Below are positions 43,055-52,072 of a stretch of DNA of 64,000 nucleotides, piece by piece. Source of the DNA: Brevibacillus parabrevis (GTDB taxonomy: Bacteria; Bacillota; Bacilli; Brevibacillales; Brevibacillaceae); assembly GCF_003710905.1 (NCBI RefSeq), contig NZ_RHHV01000010.1, forward strand, positions 310,001 through 374,000, given 5' to 3'. The notes below the pieces were generated by a model that saw only the letters and a list, made by a program, of their open reading frames with translations, searched no databases and was not told the origin of the DNA. The position numbers and the translations under genes were made by a program. Position 1 is the stretch's first letter. Each line of letters begins with the position of its first letter.

Positions 43055-44031
43055 GTGAGTCGATCATCCAAATCAATCAGCTGAAAAAGCATTTTCCCGT
43101 AAAGGATCAGTCTTTGTTCGGCAAATCCTCGAAAGTCGTCAAGGCAGTCGATGACGTCAGCTTTGAGGTGAAAAGAGGGGAGACACTCGGGATCGTGGGC
43201 GAGTCCGGGTGCGGCAAGTCGACATTGGCTCGCCTGATCATGCAGCTGATTCGTCCTACGGAAGGCTCCGTCATCATGGGGGGCCAGGATTTGGCCAAGC
43301 TGTCCGACAAGGAAATGAAGCGGGCGCGCAAATCGATCCAGATGATTTTCCAAAATCCGTATGCGTCGCTCGATCCGCGCAAAACAGTCGAGCAGCTGAT
43401 CGTGGAGCCGCTGGTCATTCACCAGGTCGGAACTCACCAGGAACGGGTAAAAAGGGTGAAGGAGCTTTTGGAAGTCGTCGGGCTTTCCGATTATCACGCC
43501 ACCCGTTACCCGCATGAGTTTTCCGGCGGACAGCGGCAGCGAATCAACATCGCCAGGGCGCTTGCGCTCAATCCGGAAGTTGTAATTTGCGACGAGTCCG
43601 TTTCGGCTTTGGACGTGTCGATTCAGGCGCAAGTGATCAACTTGCTGAAGGATTTGCAGGCGAGCTTCAACCTGACCTACATTTTCATTTCCCACGATTT
43701 GAACGTCGTGCGCTACATCAGCGACCGGATTGCCGTCATGTATTTGGGCCGTGTCGTGGAGATGGGAACGTACGAGGAGATTTACCACAATGCGCAGCAC
43801 CCGTATACGCGAGCGCTGCTGTCGGCAGTGCCGAAGGAAAGTCCGCTGATCAAAAAGGAGCGGGTCATCCTGACGGGTGATGTGCCGAGTCCGATGAATC
43901 CGCCATCCGGCTGCCATTTCCACAAGCGGTGCCCGTATGCGACCGACCGTTGCAAGACAGAAGCGCCTGCGCTCACGTTGTATGAAGGGCAGCACAAGGT
44001 TTCTTGTCATCTTTTAGGAAATCTATCATAA
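43051..44031 (+). CDS. Oligopeptide ABC transporter ATPase (DppF/OppF type)
   Basis: A 326-aa ATPase: Walker A GESGCGKS, signature FSGGQRQRINIARAL, Walker B VVICDESVSALD and C-terminal GCHFHKRCPYATDRC. ATG overlaps the DppD-type stop. Completes a five-component importer. Confidence 0.95.
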   Translation: MSESIIQINQLKKHFPVKDQSLFGKSSKVVKAVDDVSFEVKRGETLGIVGESGCGKSTLARLIMQLIRPTEGSVIMGGQDLAKLSDKEMKRARKSIQMIFQNPYASLDPRKTVEQLIVEPLVIHQVGTHQERVKRVKELLEVVGLSDYHATRYPHEFSGGQRQRINIARALALNPEVVICDESVSALDVSIQAQVINLLKDLQASFNLTYIFISHDLNVVRYISDRIAVMYLGRVVEMGTYEEIYHNAQHPYTRALLSAVPKESPLIKKERVILTGDVPSPMNPPSGCHFHKRCPYATDRCKTEAPALTLYEGQHKVSCHLLGNLS

Positions 44032-44050
44032 TGGAAAAGGAGACTTTTTT

Positions 44051-44998
44051 ATGTCTTTCAAGCATGTAATCGAAATGTACGATCTTATGGACAGCGCTTA
44101 CGTTACAGGGGATGACCTGAAACGATATTTTGAACAAAGCGGCTTTCGCGATGTAGAAGTATCTACCGTTACTGGACAAAAAGGAAAGACCGATTTCGTC
44201 AAAGTATTAATAAAAGGAAAGAACGGAAAAAGCAGCGGCGGAACGGCGCCGACACTTGGCGTCATTGGCCGTTTGGGCGGGATTGGCGCCCGTCCCGAGC
44301 AAGTCGGCTTCGTATCTGATGGCGACGGCGCTCTGGCGTGCATGGCAGCAGCAGCGAAGCTTGCCGACATGCAGCAGCGCGGCGACACGTTGGAAGGAGA
44401 CATCCTCCTGACTACGCACATTTGCCCGGATGCGCCGACTCTTCCGCATGATCCCGTGCCGTTCATGAACTCTCCGGTGGACATGCAGATCATGAATGCC
44501 AATGAAGTATCGTCCGAGATGGACGCGATTTTGTCCATCGACACCACAAAAGGAAACATGATTCTCAATCATACAGGCTATGCGATCACCCCGACGGTCA
44601 AGGAAGGGTACATCTTGCGCATCAGCAACGATTTGCTTGAACTGGTGAAGCAAACGTCCGGCAACATGCCAGTGACATTGCCGATTACGGTACAAGACAT
44701 CACGCCGTACGGCAACAATTTGCACCACATCAACAGTATCATGCAGCCGTGTGTCGTAACAGACAGCCCGGTTGTCGGGATTGCCTTGACGACCCAAGTG
44801 CCAGTAGCAGGCTGCGCCACAGGTGCGACTCATCTCGTGCACGTCGAACAAGTCGTGCGCTTCGTGATCGAGGTAGCCAAGCTGTTTGGAACAGGCAAGT
44901 GCGCGTTCTACGACGAGGAAGAGTTTGCGCGGATGACATCGCTGTACGGCTCCATGAAGCATCTGCTCACACTGGATGGCAAGGTGAGCGTGTCATGA
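44051..44998 (+). CDS. DUF1177 domain protein
   Basis: A 315-aa protein matching the DUF1177 pattern as I recall it: VIEMYDLMDSAYVTGDDL at the start, then GGIGARPEQVGFVSDGDGALACMA, a LTTHICPDAPTLPHDPVPFM motif (H and D/C residues that could bind a metal) and VPVAGCATGATHLVHVEQVVRFVIE at the end. No enzyme activity is established for the family. Between the importer and an M20 peptidase with ATGA overlap to the latter, it very likely acts in breakdown of the imported compound. AAAAGGAG before ATG. Confidence 0.85.
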   Translation: MSFKHVIEMYDLMDSAYVTGDDLKRYFEQSGFRDVEVSTVTGQKGKTDFVKVLIKGKNGKSSGGTAPTLGVIGRLGGIGARPEQVGFVSDGDGALACMAAAAKLADMQQRGDTLEGDILLTTHICPDAPTLPHDPVPFMNSPVDMQIMNANEVSSEMDAILSIDTTKGNMILNHTGYAITPTVKEGYILRISNDLLELVKQTSGNMPVTLPITVQDITPYGNNLHHINSIMQPCVVTDSPVVGIALTTQVPVAGCATGATHLVHVEQVVRFVIEVAKLFGTGKCAFYDEEEFARMTSLYGSMKHLLTLDGKVSVS

Positions 44999-46263
44999 GC
45001 GATCAACTGAAAGCGTTAAAAGACCAGGTCATCGCCGCCGTCGAACAAAACAAGGACGAATTGATCGAGCTGTGCTGCAAGCTGATCCAGTTCCCGAGCG
45101 AAAATCCGCCGGGCGATTCCGCGCCGATCAGCCGCTTTATTACGGAATATCTGGAGCGTTTTGACATCGCCACAGACTGGCATGAAGCAGGGCCAAACAT
45201 GTACAACCTCGTGTCCCGGATCGGCAATCTGCAATCGGGCAAAAAGTTGATTTATTGCGGCCATACGGATGTCGTGCCTGCCGGGGACTTGTCCAAGTGG
45301 GAATTTGCTCCGTTCAGCGGCGAAGTAAAAGACGGCTGGATTTTGGGCCGCGGCGCTTCTGACATGAAGGGCGGCTTGGCTGGACTGATTTTTGCCGCGA
45401 CGATTTTGCAGCGGCTGGGAGTCGAACTGCCGGGACAATTGATTCTGGCGATCGTGCCGGACGAGGAAACAGGCGGAGCGATGGGCGTTCCGTGGATTTT
45501 GGAGCGCAAGCTGGTCGAGGGAGACGGATGCCTGATCGCCGAGCCGTCCTCGCCGCACAATCCGACTTTGGGGCAAAAAGGTTCCTGCTGGTTCCAGCTC
45601 ACGGTCAAAGGCAAGCCAGCTCACGGCAGCCTCGGGCCGATCGCCGGCAAAAATGCGATCATGGATGCGATTCGCGCTATCGAGCGGATTCGCACCGTAT
45701 GGGATTATCCGGTCGTGATTCCGGATGAAGTCAAGGAACTCGTGAAGGTATCCAAAGCATACATGCTCGGCACCGAGCGGGAACCGTACCAGGATGTGCT
45801 GGAGCGCGTCTCTTGCAACATCGGTACGATTGAGGGCGGAACGAAAGCAAATGTGGTCCCTGACACTTGCACCGTGGAAGTGGATTGCCGCCTGCCGTTT
45901 GGCGTGACGAGAGCAGAAGTCATGGGCTACATCACCAGCCAGTTGGACGAGCTGGATATTGATTACGAAATTGTGCCGATGGGAACGCAAAGCCATGCGA
46001 ACTACACGTCGCCGGATGATCCGGTCTGCCGGGCGATCGTCGACAACATCACGTACGTGACAGGCGAGCACGCTTTTGGCGTTCAGCAGTGGGCAAGCAG
46101 CGATGCCAGACATTTCCGCGCGTACGACATTCCGGTCTTGCAATACGGGCCTGCGTACTTGCCGAGCATCCACAATTTCAATGAAAAAGTGCTGGTCGAA
46201 GACGTCATCCGCTGCGCGAAGGTGTACGTGGCGGCAGCCATTGACTTTTTGTACGAGCAATAA
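44995..46263 (+). CDS. M20-family metallopeptidase (ArgE/DapE/CPG2 type)
   Basis: A 422-aa hydrolase. ATG 44995 overlaps the DUF1177 stop by 4 bp. Metal ligands follow the M20 plan: YCGHTDVVPAGD (His, Asp), GRGASDMKGGLAG (Asp bridging), VPDEETGG (catalytic Glu then Glu ligand), EPSSPHNPTLG (ligand), and PSIHNFNEKV (final His). The dimerisation lid lies about residues 190-310. It releases amino acids from peptides or N-acylated amino acids; here probably from what the importer brings in. Confidence 0.92.
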   Translation: MSDQLKALKDQVIAAVEQNKDELIELCCKLIQFPSENPPGDSAPISRFITEYLERFDIATDWHEAGPNMYNLVSRIGNLQSGKKLIYCGHTDVVPAGDLSKWEFAPFSGEVKDGWILGRGASDMKGGLAGLIFAATILQRLGVELPGQLILAIVPDEETGGAMGVPWILERKLVEGDGCLIAEPSSPHNPTLGQKGSCWFQLTVKGKPAHGSLGPIAGKNAIMDAIRAIERIRTVWDYPVVIPDEVKELVKVSKAYMLGTEREPYQDVLERVSCNIGTIEGGTKANVVPDTCTVEVDCRLPFGVTRAEVMGYITSQLDELDIDYEIVPMGTQSHANYTSPDDPVCRAIVDNITYVTGEHAFGVQQWASSDARHFRAYDIPVLQYGPAYLPSIHNFNEKVLVEDVIRCAKVYVAAAIDFLYEQ

Positions 46264-46301
46264 ACGGGTTTGAAAAGTAATCGTGAATAAGGGGAGTCGT
46301 C

Positions 46302-47081
46302 GTGCTAAAAACGTTGGATCAATCACTCAAATTGTTACAGCTGTTCACGAAGGAGAAACCGGAATGGGGAGCAAGGGAACTCGCCAAGGAAGTCGGTTTG
46401 AATCACGCAAATGTATTCCGCGTATTATCTACGTTTGAAGCCAATCGCTTTCTGGAGAAAGATCCCAAGACGAAAAAATACTCATTGGGCATTCGCCTGT
46501 GGGAGCTTGGATTGACAATGAGAGAGTCGTTCCATGTATCACGACTGATTCGGCCTGTGTTGCAGCGGATGATGGAGGAGTCGGGCGAGTCGATCTTCCT
46601 GACCTGCCTGGACGAAGACGAAGCGCTTACGCTCGATGCGCTGGAGCCGGACAATGTGGTGAAATACTCCGTGTCGGTAGGCAGTCGTGCCCCTTTGTTT
46701 GTAGGCGCATCGTACCGTTCGATCATGGCCTACTTGCCGCAAGAGAAAATCGAGCACATCATTTTGCAAGGCTTGCGGCAGTACACGAAAAATACGATTG
46801 CCGATCCGGACAAATTGCGCGAGGAGCTTGTGCATATTCGCGAAGCCGGATGGGCGATGAGCACGGGCGAGTATACGCCGGATGTTCTGGCGATCGCGTG
46901 CCCGCTGTTCCATTACGACGGACATGTGATGGGCTCGTTGACCATATCCGGCCCGATTTACCGGATGAGCGAGGAGAAGAAGGCAGAGTGCCTGGAAATC
47001 CTGATGCGGGGCAAACGGGAAGTCGATGAGATTATTCAAAACTACCGCGTGGATTTATCCCGCTATTACTTGTTTGGTTAG
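46302..47081 (+). CDS. IclR-family transcriptional regulator
   Basis: A 259-aa regulator from GTG 46302 with AAGGGGAG upstream. N-terminal winged helix (LKLLQLFTKEKPEWGARELAKEVGLNHANVFRVLSTFE, about 8-45), C-terminal effector domain (about 75-250) with VGSRAPLFVGASYRSIMAYL and EYTPDVLAIACPLF. As the last gene of the operon it probably controls it in response to the imported compound or its product. Confidence 0.92.
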   Translation: MLKTLDQSLKLLQLFTKEKPEWGARELAKEVGLNHANVFRVLSTFEANRFLEKDPKTKKYSLGIRLWELGLTMRESFHVSRLIRPVLQRMMEESGESIFLTCLDEDEALTLDALEPDNVVKYSVSVGSRAPLFVGASYRSIMAYLPQEKIEHIILQGLRQYTKNTIADPDKLREELVHIREAGWAMSTGEYTPDVLAIACPLFHYDGHVMGSLTISGPIYRMSEEKKAECLEILMRGKREVDEIIQNYRVDLSRYYLFG

Positions 47082-47122
47082 AAAAAAGCTGCCGCAGAGC
47101 AAAATCTGTCGGCAGCTTTTTT
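47082..47122. terminator. Terminator of the oligopeptide operon
   Basis: AAAAAAGCTGCCG and CGGCAGCTTTTTT, 13-bp stem with T run. Confidence 0.9.
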
Positions 47123-47188
47123 GCTGTGAAAAACGTCGAGACGTACGTTTTTCATGAAATGGGATGTGACCGTGCTGCTCGTTCGCGT

Positions 47189-48763
47189 CTACGGTTGAAG
47201 CGATTCGATGCCGAGCCGAAAGCTCGTCGTCTGATTTCGCCCGGCCGCTTTGGATTGATACAGCGCCTGATCCGCGCAGGTGATGATGTCGAGCGCTTCC
47301 GTACCGTGCAGCGGATAGCTGGCAATTCCTAGGGAGATCGTCACCGGATGTCCCGTCGGATTGTCGAGCGCTTCAATCATTTGCCGCAGCCGCTCGGCGA
47401 TTTGATAGGCAAACAGATGCCGATCTCCTTGCAGCAAAATGCCGAACTCTTCCCCTCCGTAGCGGAAACAGAAGTCGTCTTCGCGCGTCGTATCCAGCAT
47501 CGTTTGCGCGACTTGTTTCAAAACCTCGTCACCTGTGACATGGCCGAAAGCATCATTGATCCTTTTGAACCGATCGACGTCGAGCAGAATGAGGGAAAAC
47601 GGAATTTCGCTGCGCAAAGCATCTTGCAAGCAGGCATCGAACGTTTTGCGATTGGCAAGTCCGGTCAATCCGTCCTTCTCCACTTCGGATTGCAGCTGCC
47701 GCAGCTTGCGGTTCATCTGGCGAAGTGCCAGCCGCGTGCTTTGGTACAGCTTTTGCACCTCGTAAATTTTGGAGGTGGTCGTAAGCTCGGCAGGACAGTC
47801 CATTCCGCCAGACTCATCGGAAATGTGGGTTAATTTGGACAGCGCGGTATTGATGTTTTTGGCAATCAACCAGACGATGCCAAGCGTGAGCAGCAAAAAA
47901 GGCAAGGAAGTCATCAACAGATTGTGGAGCAGCTTGTGATTCGACTCGTCAATGACAGAGGTCGGCGTCTGGGAGACGATAATCCAGCCGCTGACGCTTT
48001 CGGTCGTATATCCGGCAAAATACGATTTGCCCTTGCTGTTGACGATTTGCTGGTAGCCGCTTTTGCCCGCGAGAGCTTGCTGGATGGCGGGATTCAATAG
48101 CACGGTTTCTCCGAGGCGCTTTGTTTCGGGGTGGAAAATGAGCCTCCCTTGCTGATCGACCACATATACGTAGGAACCGTCCCCATAAAAGTGTTCCTTC
48201 AAGGTCCGGTTGAGCACATTCGATTCTTCCAAATAAATCGTTCCGCCCGCAAAGCCTTGGTACACTCCCTGTTTGTCAAAAATCGGCGAAGAAATCATCA
48301 AAATCAGCCGGCCGGACACCGCACGGTAAGGCTCGGAGATCAGCGGTTTCTTTTGGATCAACGCCAGTCTCACAGCATGCGAGGTCAGCAACGTTCCGAG
48401 GGCAACGCCGGATTTCAGCGGGCTGACTTTCTGGATGTGACCTTCAGCGTCTGTGATGAACAAGGAATGAAAATTTTGTCTGTTGGCCGCATACCAGTCG
48501 TCCAAGTCTTTCTCTACGAGCGGCTTCTCGCCAGCTTGTCTGGCAATCGTGTCGACGTTGTTTTGCAGGACGGTCAATATGTCTGCTGTGTTTCTCGCCA
48601 GCTTCTTCGCGTACTGGTAGTTGTTTTCCAGGTAGTTGGTGGAGAGCGAGGTGCGATTGACATGAAGAGAAGAAATGACCTCAATCAAAATTGTCGCGAG
48701 GACAGAAAACACAACGAGCATTTCCATAATAAAGCGAAGCGTATAGGTTCTTCTTTTCCCCAT
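47189..48763 (-). CDS. Membrane diguanylate cyclase with dCache-type sensor
   Basis: A 524-aa protein: membrane helix about 10-30, extracellular double-Cache-like sensor (about 35-280, with FITDAEGHIQKVSPL and YVYVVDQQGRLIFHP), second helix about 285-305, a coiled segment, then GGDEF (about 360-520). The active site is RYGGEEF, and the inhibitory site REDD lies exactly five residues before it, so product feedback is expected. It makes c-di-GMP in response to an external ligand. Monocistronic on the minus strand. Confidence 0.93.
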   Translation of the reverse strand: MGKRRTYTLRFIMEMLVVFSVLATILIEVISSLHVNRTSLSTNYLENNYQYAKKLARNTADILTVLQNNVDTIARQAGEKPLVEKDLDDWYAANRQNFHSLFITDAEGHIQKVSPLKSGVALGTLLTSHAVRLALIQKKPLISEPYRAVSGRLILMISSPIFDKQGVYQGFAGGTIYLEESNVLNRTLKEHFYGDGSYVYVVDQQGRLIFHPETKRLGETVLLNPAIQQALAGKSGYQQIVNSKGKSYFAGYTTESVSGWIIVSQTPTSVIDESNHKLLHNLLMTSLPFLLLTLGIVWLIAKNINTALSKLTHISDESGGMDCPAELTTTSKIYEVQKLYQSTRLALRQMNRKLRQLQSEVEKDGLTGLANRKTFDACLQDALRSEIPFSLILLDVDRFKRINDAFGHVTGDEVLKQVAQTMLDTTREDDFCFRYGGEEFGILLQGDRHLFAYQIAERLRQMIEALDNPTGHPVTISLGIASYPLHGTEALDIITCADQALYQSKAAGRNQTTSFRLGIESLQP

Positions 48764-48901
48764 GCCAAACTCCTTTTTTCTGTTTCTGAAAGCTCTTGCT
48801 GTAAATCTTTACCCGCAATTCGCGAAGTCTAATCTCTCGGACGGCAAAAAGACAGCCTGGAGGGAGCGTGTGGCGATGGGGGAGAGATTTTCGGAAAACA
48901 A

Positions 48902-48929
48902 AAACAGGTTATCCGAAGACAACCTGTTT
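48902..48929. terminator. Hairpin between convergent/tandem minus genes
   Basis: AAACAGGTT and AACCTGTTT stem just downstream of the gene ending at 48947. Confidence 0.55.
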
Positions 48930-48946
48930 GGCAAGTATTTGATTGG

Positions 48947-49312
48947 TTAGCGTGTAAAGCTTAAAGCGACACCGATGGAATAAGGGACCAGCCAGAGCAC
49001 CCATACAAACAGGCTGAATTTGTGGAACTGCTTGCGTTGGCGGTCTTGCTTTTTCCAGAGGACGAAGCCGGCCCAGGCGGTGTGCAAAAACATCAGGATC
49101 AGCGCGACCAGCCCGGTAATCCCGTGCAAATTCAGCGAATTGCCGTCGGCGAGCAGCTTCATGAAAGCCGTTCCGACTGTATCGAAGACAAGCCCCAGGC
49201 CAAAAAAGACGAAGTGCTTCCAGGCAAGCTCCTTGGCACGGTGTTCCGACCAGACTCCGATTGTATACGAGGCGAGCGCCAAATTGATGAAAATGACAGC
49301 CCATACTAGCAT
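48947..49312 (-). CDS. HsmA/TIGR03987-type membrane protein
   Basis: A 121-aa protein with four membrane helices (about 2-20, 30-50, 62-82, 98-117). The text VFDTVGTAFMKLLA-like segment and GITGLVALILMFLHTAWAGFVLWK match the small HsmA/TIGR03987 family as recalled; its role is unknown. The ATG at 49312 has GGGAGATGA upstream. Confidence 0.7.
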   Translation of the reverse strand: MLVWAVIFINLALASYTIGVWSEHRAKELAWKHFVFFGLGLVFDTVGTAFMKLLADGNSLNLHGITGLVALILMFLHTAWAGFVLWKKQDRQRKQFHKFSLFVWVLWLVPYSIGVALSFTR

Positions 49313-49408
49313 AAAAAATCATCTCCCATTCGCTTCTTGATTGTCTACACGGTTGAGTGTAGGAAAAGAAGATGAACGGAAGATGAACAACGAGGGGATT
49401 ATGCCGAT

Positions 49409-49636
49409 TTACGAATGGCGCTTTTTTCGCAGGAGCAGCCATATAATCAGGGTGGTAAGAGCCGCCTTCCACAGCTTTTGCCAAAAGTCAGCGACAATTC
49501 CGTCGTAGACGTAGGCTGATGCCATTTCAAGCGGAGTGGCTCCCGGCGCGAATTGGATGGCTACGCCGAAGCCGAGCATGGCAGGCAGACTGTAAAACAG
49601 GTAGCTGGCAAAAAGCAGAAACAGCCATTTTGGCAA
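49409..49636 (-). CDS. Small membrane protein, 75 aa
   Basis: TTG 49636 follows AAAGGAGGG with good spacing. Two hydrophobic segments (about 3-28 and 50-68) and a basic end (LRKKRHS). No family is recognised. Confidence 0.6.
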   Translation of the reverse strand: MPKWLFLLFASYLFYSLPAMLGFGVAIQFAPGATPLEMASAYVYDGIVADFWQKLWKAALTTLIIWLLLRKKRHS

Positions 49637-49935
49637 AAGGAAGCCCTCCTTTCCGGTTTGTTCGATTGCGTCTAGCGAACAAACGTGTTTTTCACCCGTT
49701 TGGACAGGCGGAAGTGCGTTATCCAGATCATGGAAAAAATGCCGTTGCGTGCATCGAAAAACACCTTCGCTAAAATTGGATGAATTTCATAAAAATGACT
49801 AGATCATGGTAATGGATCGCGCCTTCTTCGTCAATGGAAAAAGCAACCGGGAATCGGGAAACTCGCCAGGCAAGGGAGGAATCGGCGGTAGCCAGATCGT
49901 ATTCATACGCAAACAGGCTTGAAGGAGGCAATAAA
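49637..49935. other. Intergenic region
   Basis: About 300 bp between divergent genes. No clear promoter, hairpin or small gene was identified beyond the ribosome site GAAGGAGG of the next gene. Confidence 0.35.
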
Positions 49936-50943
49936 ATGAAGCCGATTCGCTATGAACGCAGAAAATATACGCAAGGCCCGACGCCGATCGAGCGTCTGGA
50001 GAGGCTGTCGCAGGTGCTGGGCGGCCCGCACATTTCCATCAAGCGCGACGACTTGCTCGGCTTGACGGCTGGTGGCAACAAGACGCGAAAGCTGGAGTAT
50101 TTGGTTGCCGACGCGATCCGGCAAGGCGCAGATACACTGATTACGTGCGGTGCTGTCCAATCGAATCATTGCCGTCTGACACTGGCTGCGGCGGTTCGCG
50201 AAGGGCTGCGTTGCCAGCTCGTTTTGTCGGCGCCCGAGACAGGCGACTACAATCCGCAGGCGGGCGGGAACCATCTGTTGTTTCATTTGCTTGGCGCCGA
50301 ACAGATCGAGGTCATTCCCGCAGACGGCGATATGCTTGCGGCGATGGAAAAGCTGGCGGACAGTCTGCGAGAAGCAGGCAGGAAGCCGTACCTGATTCCG
50401 GTTGGCGGCTCCAACGAGATCGGCTCGCTTGGCTACATGGCGTGCGCAGAGGAAATCGAGCAGCAAGCGTGGGAGAGCTGCACTCCGTTTGATTACGTGG
50501 TGACGGCAACAGGTAGTGGCGGGACACAGGCGGGTCTGATCGCCGGGTTTTTGGCGAGACAATCGTCTGCCAAAGTGATTGGCATCAATGTCAGCCGCGA
50601 CCGCGCCTCCCAGGAAGCGAAAGTACAGGAGCTGCTTGCGCGCACCGCCGCCGAGGTCGGTCTGCAAGCGACGATCCATGCAGATGTGGTGCAGTGCGAA
50701 GAGCGCTTTGTCGGGCCAGGCTATGCGATTCCGACAGAGGAAATGGTCGAAGCCGTGCAGCTCGTCGCCCGCACAGAAGGAATTTTGCTCGACCCGGTTT
50801 ACACAGGCAAAGCGATGGCGGGGTTGATCGGGCTGATTCGCGAGGGGCGTTTTTCGCAAGATGACCATGTGCTTTTTCTGCACACGGGTGGCGCTCCGGC
50901 ACTTTACACGGCGTCCGAGCTGTTTTTGCCCAAGCAGGGATGA
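49936..50943 (+). CDS. dcyD: D-cysteine desulfhydrase (PLP-dependent)
   Basis: A 335-aa fold-type II PLP enzyme. It opens YTQGPTPIERLERLSQVLGG and has the PLP lysine in LTAGGNKTRKLEYL (K about 52), AVQSNHCRLTLAAA for substrate, and a phosphate loop TATGSGGTQAGL. This is the ACC-deaminase/D-cysteine desulfhydrase family; the close match to YedO/DcyD text favours D-cysteine breakdown to pyruvate, sulfide and ammonia. ATG 49936 with GAAGGAGG; the sugar kinase gene follows at 51 bp. Confidence 0.88.
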   Translation: MKPIRYERRKYTQGPTPIERLERLSQVLGGPHISIKRDDLLGLTAGGNKTRKLEYLVADAIRQGADTLITCGAVQSNHCRLTLAAAVREGLRCQLVLSAPETGDYNPQAGGNHLLFHLLGAEQIEVIPADGDMLAAMEKLADSLREAGRKPYLIPVGGSNEIGSLGYMACAEEIEQQAWESCTPFDYVVTATGSGGTQAGLIAGFLARQSSAKVIGINVSRDRASQEAKVQELLARTAAEVGLQATIHADVVQCEERFVGPGYAIPTEEMVEAVQLVARTEGILLDPVYTGKAMAGLIGLIREGRFSQDDHVLFLHTGGAPALYTASELFLPKQG

Positions 50944-50994
50944 CGGTGTACTTGAAGCTGCTTGCGAGACGAGAGACGAAAAGGAGACAGACAA

Positions 50995-51960
50995 ATGCTT
51001 GATGTTGTTGCCTGCGGCGAGCTTTTGATTGATTTCACGCCGATGCCCCATCCCGAACCGGGGAAAATGGCGTATGAACAAAATCCGGGCGGAGCGGTGG
51101 CAAATGTGCTTGCGGCTTTGTCGCGGTTTCATAAAAAGACAGCTTTTCTCGGCGCAGTCGGAAACGATGCGTTCGGCCGCTTTCTGAAGCAGACGCTGAT
51201 GGACCTGGAGATCGGGACTGACGGGCTTGTCCTGACGGATGCTGCCTTGACCACGCTCGCCTTTGTACACATCGACGCGAGTGGCGAGCGCTCGTTTTCG
51301 TTTGCCCGCAACCCCGGAGCAGATACGCAGCTTCGCGAGGCGGACATAGATGAGGAAATGATCGCGCAAGCAAGGCTGTTTCATTTCGGCTCCTTGTCTT
51401 TGACCCATGAACCAGCGCGCAGCGCAACCTGGAAGGCTGTAGATATAGCGAAAAGACACAAGCTGCTCGTATCGTTTGATCCAAACATTCGCGAAAGCTT
51501 GTGGCCGGACATGGAACAGGCGAAGGCAATGGCGCTGCACGGGATCAGACAAGCGGACATCGTCAAGCTGTCGGAAGAGGAGCTGGAGCTGCTCGCTCCG
51601 GCAAGCGGCTTGGCAGAGGCGACAGAGTGGCTGATGGAAACTTGCCGCCATCAGGCGATCTTCGTCACTCGCGGCAAAGCGGGCTGTTACTTCCGAACGG
51701 AAAAAGAGCAGGGGATGGTTCCAGGCTACGCGGTCGATGCTGTCGATACGACCGGGGCAGGAGACGCGTTTTTGGGGGGCTTGCTTTATCAGGTGCTGGA
51801 AGCCAAGCAGCCGCTTCGCTCCATGGACAATGACACGCTGACACGTATGGTTCGCTTCGCCAATGCGGCAGGAGCGCTCACCACCACGCGGACGGGCGCG
51901 ATTCCGGCGCTGCCAGCGCTGGCTGATGTCGAGCGGTTTGTGGCAGAAAATCGCATATAG
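50995..51960 (+). CDS. PfkB-family carbohydrate kinase (fructokinase-like)
   Basis: A 321-aa ribokinase-fold enzyme. N-terminal GELLIDFTP and GGAVANVLAALSR (PfkB signature 1) and C-terminal DTTGAGDAFLGGLLYQ (signature 2, catalytic Asp) are intact. The N-terminus resembles fructokinases. AAAAGGAG before ATG 50995. The sugar is not determinable, and the neighbours (desulfhydrase, AEC transporter) do not define a pathway. Confidence 0.9.
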   Translation: MLDVVACGELLIDFTPMPHPEPGKMAYEQNPGGAVANVLAALSRFHKKTAFLGAVGNDAFGRFLKQTLMDLEIGTDGLVLTDAALTTLAFVHIDASGERSFSFARNPGADTQLREADIDEEMIAQARLFHFGSLSLTHEPARSATWKAVDIAKRHKLLVSFDPNIRESLWPDMEQAKAMALHGIRQADIVKLSEEELELLAPASGLAEATEWLMETCRHQAIFVTRGKAGCYFRTEKEQGMVPGYAVDAVDTTGAGDAFLGGLLYQVLEAKQPLRSMDNDTLTRMVRFANAAGALTTTRTGAIPALPALADVERFVAENRI

Positions 51961-51967
51961 CACGGTT

Positions 51968-52010
51968 CAGCCGATTCTCTGTCAGAAAATAACGGGGAAT
52001 CGGCTTTTTT
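51968..52010 (+). terminator. Terminator after the PfkB gene
   Basis: AGCCGATTC...GAATCGGCT with TTTTTT following. Confidence 0.85.
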
Positions 52011-52072
52011 GGCGAGCGATTTGATATACTATTCGTAATTTCGCATTTCTATGGAAGAAGTGGGTATGAACC

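Noticed and set aside
49903..51963. Very long open frame on the minus strand
   Set aside because: It lies wholly opposite the D-cysteine desulfhydrase and PfkB genes, has a low-complexity Arg/His/Gln-rich translation and no ribosome site; a codon-bias shadow.
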